From the NCBI GenBank assembly GCA_001598975.1, contig BBXU01003002.1, positions 1 through 11,717 on the forward strand: a DNA stretch of 11,717 nucleotides. Reading direction: 5' to 3'. Source of the DNA: Parachlorella kessleri (Eukaryota > Chlorophyta > Trebouxiophyceae > Chlorellales > Chlorellaceae). Positions 7,853 through 11,717 of the stretch are shown piece by piece; the first letter of the stretch is position 1; every line of letters starts with the position of its first letter. The notes under the pieces were generated by a model, which ran no database searches, was not told the origin of the DNA, and saw only the letters and a program-made list of their open reading frames with translations. Both the position numbers and the translations under genes were made by a program.

Positions 7853-7942
7853 GGGTGGCAGGTAGTGCTAGCAGAGATGAGATAGAGTTGAACTGTGCTG
7901 ACTGGGCTGTATGTACATGGTCTCCCGGGTCTTCCCTGAGTT
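7853..7942 (+). repeat. Dispersed repeat, diverged copy
   Basis: It begins gggtggcaggtagtgctagc, continues with a gaactgtgctgactgggctg core and ends gggtcttccctgagt. The order of blocks is the same as in the copy at 6348-6432. Confidence 0.6.
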
Positions 7943-8005
7943 CTTGTGTTGAGTGTCGGCCGTCTGTGGGAGCCGTCAGCGGGAGGGCCTGCAATGTACT
8001 TATGG

Positions 8006-8078
8006 AGGGTGGCAGGCATTGCGATGGAGAGGAGGTATGGGTATACTGGGCTGACAGGGTTCTATGCAGTTCTTAGCA
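8006..8078 (+). repeat. Dispersed repeat, diverged copy adjoining the next one
   Basis: It contains gagggtggcagg, a shortened middle and tactgggctgacaggg...tatgcag, and then runs directly into the next copy, giving a head-to-tail tandem of two elements. Confidence 0.55.
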
Positions 8079-8079
8079 T

Positions 8080-8160
8080 GGGTGGCAGGTAGTGCGAACA
8101 GGGAGTGAGAGCTGAGCTGTACGAACAGGACTGGATGCAGAATGCGCCTGAGTCTTGCCT
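8080..8160 (+). repeat. Dispersed repeat, well-kept copy
   Basis: It matches the 6348-6432 copy over nearly its full length: gggtggcaggtagtgcgaac, agggagtgagagctgagctg, tggatgcagaatgcgcctga, gtcttgcct. It is the second of a head-to-tail pair. Confidence 0.85.
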
Positions 8161-8410
8161 TGCTAGTTATTATCTGTCGAAAATTGCTGTGGGGGCTTGC
8201 CTGCCAGGGCCAGGCCTGAAAATGGGAATCAGCAAAGGCCATGACAATGTTGAAAACAGTAGCCCGCTGCGCCGGCCCAGCAGTAGTCACCAGCTCTACA
8301 TAGTGTAGCAAGTGTATCCTCGGCATTCTGATGCTCAGCAAAGGCAATGGGACCAGCTAGCTGTGCGCTGTGGGCGTTCATGGTGGGGATTCCAAGCTGG
8401 AGTTGAGGAG

Positions 8411-8530
8411 GTAGCAAATTCTCCGATGGCAGGCAGCTCAACAGTGCCTGTACTGCTGTGCTTTTTACTGTTAACACCGCTACTGGGTACACCATTAACC
8501 CCATTGGCAAGGATGGTGACGGGCAGTGAC
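8411..8530 (+). other. Unexplained protein-like open frame (about 39 codons)
   Basis: A frame containing SKFSDGRQLNSACTAVLFT and then VNTATGYTINPIGKDGDGQ ends at a TGA at 8528-8530. The composition looks like a soluble protein fragment. Third positions avoid A almost completely (one in 39) but are T-rich, unlike the other genes here, which prefer G and C. An in-frame stop lies two codons upstream, so it would need a splice acceptor near 8410. No family was recognised. It may be a remnant of a foreign or transposed sequence, or chance. Confidence 0.2.
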
Positions 8531-8544
8531 GGGTTTATCTGCGA

Positions 8545-8549
8545 TTACA
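8545..8549 (-). terminator. Putative polyadenylation signal for V-ATPase subunit a (TTACA on plus)
   Basis: Reading on the minus strand this is TGTAA, about 596 nt after the V-ATPase stop codon. If used, the V-ATPase 3' UTR covers the stretch 8545-9144 and any plus-strand exon there would be antisense to it. Confidence 0.35.
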
Positions 8550-8828
8550 ACATATCTTCTGCAGAGCCTGTGCAAAACAGCAAAAAACTATAGCAGCTGT
8601 GCGAACCGCTCTTAAAGACACTGCTACGCCACACTACCGCACCCTTACTAATCAGTGAGACTGTGACAGGCAGGCCATGAGGGAGCAACAGCTGGGCCTG
8701 ATGGCGGGGCCATGACCAAGCGCATCCACCGGGGCCCTTCCCATTGTCCAAGGGTGCACCACCGCCCGCTAGCACACCCCGCAGGAGCACCCGAGCCCAA
8801 CCTGACACCCAGCACTGCCCCTTTCCAG

Positions 8829-8929
8829 CTATCAACCCACTGTACCTGCAGTACCACCTGCCATCAGTGAACAAAAGGGTATACCTGCCGGTGCCCGTGG
8901 CACGCACCACCGCTTCGAAGCTCTTCCAA
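8829..8929 (+). other. Possible orphan internal exon (plus strand)
   Basis: A strong acceptor (gcccctttccag, ending 8828) and a strong donor (CCAA/GTGAGTGCC at 8930) enclose a 101-nt frame. It reads INPLYLQYHLPSVNKRVYLP and on to SKLFQ, with mostly G/C third positions. It needs phase 1 on the left and ends in phase 0. I could not find neighbouring exons with matching phase or an overall gene. The minus strand also has an open frame here (FEAVVRATGTGRYTLLFTDG) but with a poor acceptor. It may lie within the V-ATPase 3' UTR. Confidence 0.3.
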
Positions 8930-8940
8930 GTGAGTGCCTC

Positions 8941-9001
8941 CTTGCAGCCAGTCCTGTCAGTCCACTTCACCCTACCTCTCCCTTCGCACTACCTGCCACC
9001 G
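8941..9001 (-). repeat. Dispersed repeat, reverse-oriented copy
   Basis: The reverse complement carries ggtggcaggtagtgcgaa, then ggactgacaggactggctgc, the same blocks as the plus-oriented copies. It lies in the probable V-ATPase 3' flank, in sense with that gene. Confidence 0.65.
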
Positions 9002-9144
9002 ATACTCAAACCTTCTGTGGAGTGCCAGGTGCCTTGCCACGTGGGCCAGACCCCAAAGTCCTCATCCCGCTGCCTACCAACCACCACCCAGAACGCATTG
9101 TCCTGTGTGCCCTGGCCGGTTGCCGCCCGCCGCCCCGCCTGCCC

Positions 9145-11717
9145 TCAGAGCTTCTCCTGGTCCACCAGGGCGAACGAGAAGGGCACAAACTGGTAGCCGT
9201 CCCCATGGTAGAACTTGTTCTGCGGGCAGTGCCAGGGGGCCAGCACCAGAGAGTGAGGTGGTGGGATACTGTACATGAGAAAAGCACGAACTGGCAGCCG
9301 TCCCCATTTGCAGTAGAACTTATCCAGCCCTGTCAGTCCAGTCCAGCCCAGCTCTACTCCCTGCTCGCACTACCTGCCCATGCTAAGAACTTATCCTGCA
9401 AGGATGTCCTCGGAAGGAAACCACCGGAGGGCGGGGCGTGATGTTGGACCCCGAGAGAGGGGGCAGACGCACGCCTTGGGCCAGCCAACGCCCTTCCAGG
9501 GGTTGTCACACGCTCACCGCCCGCACCGCCTGCGGGAGACCGTCTCTCTCACCTGGAACTCCACCCAGTGCAGGCGCAGCGCGTGCAGGAAGGCAGACAA
9601 CGACTCCATGACCATCAGCACGCCCCCCGTGGCGCACGCAAACACAAAGAAGGCTGCAGGAGGGAGGGAAAGAAGAGCGGCGAGCGAGTCTGTGTGTGCG
9701 TGTGTGTGGGGGGGGGGGGGGGGTTCCAGAAGGGCATGAGGGTAAGCTGCACAGGCCGGTATATGATATTCCCTAGAGATACACGGTCATATCCCAATTC
9801 ACATCCCATACTAAGGGGGCTGCAGCATGTACAGCCAGCGAGGCACCGCTGGAATATGGTGGTGGAGCACCAACCGCGACCTGAGCCCTGTCAGCAGGCA
9901 CAGCATGCACAGCAGCCGCGGGGCTCGCTCACCTATGAAGACGGTGATGGGGCTGCCTCCCGCGACCTGGGCCATGAGCACCCGGTCGTAGAACACCGCG
10001 GACAGCTGGGAGTGGGCCAGCGACAGGGCCCACAGGCGCAGGTAGGAGGCGGTGTTGGACACGGCGCCCAGCACAAACTCGATGGTGTGGATCATCTGCG
10101 CGCGGGCGGGGGGGGGGGGGGTCATGTTTGTGTGTGTGGTGGTGTGTGTGGGGTGTGTGTGTCAGCACCTGCTTGATGCTGTCTACTGAGGGGGAGGGCC
10201 AGTGCCGCCACAGTTGCTATCCGATCAGCTGTAGAGGCTAGGCGAGGGCCATGCCTATTGCGATAACTCCTCCCCTTGGAGGCGCCCCACAAGGTGGGAG
10301 TGCTGATGCGTCCCCTCACCCTCATGCACCCCAGCCAGTACTGTCTCCCTGCTTTGCACCCAGTCCCTCAGGCGCAACAAACACCCCCACACACACGCCC
10401 TCACCTGGTGCACCATGACCTCCCCAAACTCAAACTCCTCGTGGCCGTGGCCCCCTCCGCCGCCCGCGCCGCCGTTGGCAGCGTGCGCCCCTGCAGCAGC
10501 CAGCCCAGCAGGCCACACGCTTGCTCAGACGGCAAGCACACACCATTAGGAACGCCAAGCACATCATCACAGTCTTCACACAGAAGATAGGCAACCGGCT
10601 AAACACCCAGGGCACCCCTGGCAAGGCGCCTTCAACCAGACCCACCGCGGCTGGTCTTTCAGGACCCAGCTCTCTGCGCCCCATGAATAGGCCCGTCCAT
10701 CGACGGGCTGCCGCTCGCCCAGGGTAAGTAAGGCATGCCGCCTGATGCATGAGTCAAGGGCGCACCTTGCCCCGGGGTCGCGGCCGCCCAGGCTTGCGGC
10801 CACCCAAGCCGTCGGCCCCAGCCTCAGCAGCCGGCAGGAGCGCCGACCCACCGACGCCCCCACCACCCAGCCACCCACCCACAGGAGCCGGCAGGGCGGT
10901 TAGTCGCGCCCTTACTCATCCCCCGACTCACCCGAGGTCTCCTGGGGGGCCCGGGCGTGGCCGGGAGATGCCAGGCTGACATTCTCCTCGTCCGTGAAGC
11001 GCGCGTAGCGGAAGTCGTTATCGTCCGGCATCAGCAGCCCGTACTCGGCCCTCTGCAGAGGAGTCAGTGCAAGTCAAGCATGCAGAACGGGAAGGGACGA
11101 GAGTGGTGGGTGGGCAGGGGTAAGCGCCGCAACGCAGCGGGGAGGTGTGCACAGCGGCAGCACAGCATGGGGTCACACTATGAGGGGGGGCCCGTCCAAG
11201 CGAACGCCTACCATGGCAGCCACCACACCAGGTTAACTCGCAAGATGCGGTGCAGGGACACAGCAGGGCGCGCAAAGCGGGCTGCGCTCACCCGGGATGC
11301 GTGAGACGCCTTGGCCTCGTGCCGCTTCTTGAGGATGAGCGGCTTGGGCAGCAGCATCCAGGGCACCGACACAAACATCAGGACCAGCAGGAACACCTGC
11401 ATGGGGAGGATGAGCAGTCAGCCTGTCCTGGGAAGGGGAGGGCCATTGAGGGGCACCGTGGAGGGTAGGGTTGCAAGGCGGGTCAAGCAGGGGCTGGTTC
11501 CCGGCGGCACCCCCGTGCAACCACCACCCCGTAATATGAGACCGGCCCCCCACCACCAGGAGGTCGGCAACAGCAAGACAGAGATAGTCACGGAATTAGT
11601 CACGCCGCCAGCAGCCTCACCTGGAGCGGCATCTGGCCCGCAAACATCTGGTTCTCCTTGCAGGTGCCGTTGCAGTCGACGTTGGTGGGCTGCATGCAAC
11701 CGGGCACGGGGGGCGGG
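9145..11717 (-). CDS. V-type H+-ATPase subunit a, C-terminal seven exons (runs off right edge)
   Basis: Subunit a is the membrane stator of the V-ATPase Vo sector. It provides the two proton half-channels and the arginine that faces the c-ring, acidifying vacuoles and contractile vacuoles. The exons on minus are 11717-11621 (partial), 11396-11292, 11052-10932, 10490-10405, 10095-9933, 9653-9553 and 9219-9145 (TGA 9147-9145); all phases fit, giving 248 visible residues. Visible elements in order: a luminal loop with [14 protein letters not shown]; membrane segment [19 protein letters not shown]; a cytosolic loop with a glycine/histidine-rich insert and [32 protein letters not shown], carrying the essential Arg; [31 protein letters not shown] and LRLHWVEFQ with the second conserved Arg; and a C-terminus [18 protein letters not shown]. 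The family identity is certain. Bases 11700-11717 read as coding but could be intron. It is convergent with the unknown gene, and its last intron holds a decayed copy of the last exon. Confidence 0.97.
9277..9321 (-). pseudogene. Decayed partial copy of the V-ATPase last exon
   Basis: Within the last V-ATPase intron, 45 nt match the start of the true last exon (9216-9176) at 36 of 41 aligned positions, with an extra TGCA after AAGTTCTAC. The insertion shifts the frame, and the nearest AG lies about 12 nt upstream, so it is unlikely to be spliced usefully. It directly abuts the dispersed repeat copy at 9322-9390. Confidence 0.85.
9322..9390 (-). repeat. Dispersed repeat copy in the last V-ATPase intron
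   Basis: On the minus strand it reads gttcttagcatgggcaggta, gtgcgagcagggag, ctgacagggctggat and then passes directly into the exon copy. The left flank ttcttagcatggg is also shared with the 8080-8160 copy (8070-8082). It is in sense orientation in the intron. Confidence 0.8.
9691..9723 (+). repeat. (TG)n followed by G16 in a V-ATPase intron
   Basis: A TG-rich tract (9691-9707) runs into 16 consecutive G. It lies 38 bp upstream, in transcript order, of the exon at 9653-9553, where the transcript sees C16 followed by a CA tract. Confidence 0.8.
10108..10165 (+). repeat. G14 and adjacent (GT)-rich tract before a V-ATPase acceptor
   Basis: G14 (10108-10121) is followed by several (TG)n runs to about 10162. 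In the transcript the C14 run sits about 11 nt upstream of the AG of the exon starting at 10095, so it seems to act as the polypyrimidine tract of the exon that encodes the essential arginine. Confidence 0.8.

Noticed and set aside
8000..8510. Minus-strand frames with moderately protein-like segments (VELVTTAGPAQRATVFNIVM)
   Set aside because: One runs into the dispersed repeat (the SLFALPAT peptide comes from it), the two frames overlap each other, and no splice sites or family support either.
9022..9441. Plus-strand frame of 139 codons with believable sequence (DPKVLIPLPTNHHPERIV)
   Set aside because: It overlaps the last V-ATPase exon on the opposite strand and runs through the exon copy and the dispersed repeat. 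It does not join in phase with the possible exon at 8829-8929.
9568..10176. Plus-strand frame of 202 codons
   Set aside because: It is antisense to two V-ATPase exons and an intron, and translates simple repeats ([10 protein letters not shown]), so it is not a gene.
10491..10931. A possible missing exon inside the V-ATPase intron
   Set aside because: The flanking exons join in phase 1 and the protein alignment is continuous across the loop. The intron contents are proline/arginine-rich low complexity without splice sites.
1..11717. tRNA, rRNA, CRISPR arrays, riboswitches or bacterial-type operons
   Set aside because: No cloverleaf, rRNA core motif or spaced direct-repeat array was seen; the split genes show eukaryotic nuclear DNA, where bacterial signals are not expected.

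Overview
The window looks like nuclear DNA of a green alga, most likely a chlorophyte of the Chlamydomonadales. The evidence is a GC-rich sequence, intron-dense genes with GTGAG/GTGCG donors and pyrimidine-tgcag acceptors, strong G/C preference at third codon positions, alanine/glycine/glutamine-rich low-complexity protein segments, and TGTAA polyadenylation-type signals after genes. I could not search databases, so the species is open. Four of the five main genes are identifiable by family, and all gene models below were assembled by hand so that exon phases match.

Layout from left to right. (1) 1-785, minus: 5' part of an RBMX2/Ist3-type RRM protein of the spliceosomal RES complex. It runs off the left edge. 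(2) 786-1106: short shared promoter region. (3) 1107-2433, plus: RGG-rich protein with a C-terminal FoP (CHTOP-type) duplication, an mRNA-export type protein. (4) 2434-3440: convergent 3' regions without a gene. (5) 3441-5032, minus: complete four-exon dCTP pyrophosphatase 1 (DCTPP1, all-alpha NTP pyrophosphohydrolase), 171 aa. (6) 5033-5281: second divergent promoter region. (7) 5282-7409, plus: five-exon gene for a 260-aa protein of unknown family with an organelle-presequence-like N-terminus and a polyQ tract. (8) 7410-9144: repeat-rich stretch with weak coding signals and probable 3' UTRs. (9) 9145-11717, minus: the last seven exons of the V-ATPase subunit a (membrane arginine subunit). 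It runs off the right edge.

Genes are arranged as divergent pairs (RBMX2/FoP; DCTPP1/unknown) and convergent pairs (FoP/DCTPP1; unknown/V-ATPase). The RBMX2/FoP pair shares a theme of nuclear mRNA maturation; the others are unrelated housekeeping functions.

The most unusual content is in the non-coding DNA. The DCTPP1 last exon has a well-kept partial tandem copy, with its own acceptor, just upstream in transcript order. The V-ATPase last exon has an analogous but decayed partial copy in its last intron. The DCTPP1 exon 1 donor sits in a 23-bp tandem repeat that multiplies donor-like sites. A short dispersed repeat of roughly 80-100 bp occurs about ten times, mostly in introns and 3' flanks. 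I found no RNA genes, CRISPR arrays or autonomous mobile elements.
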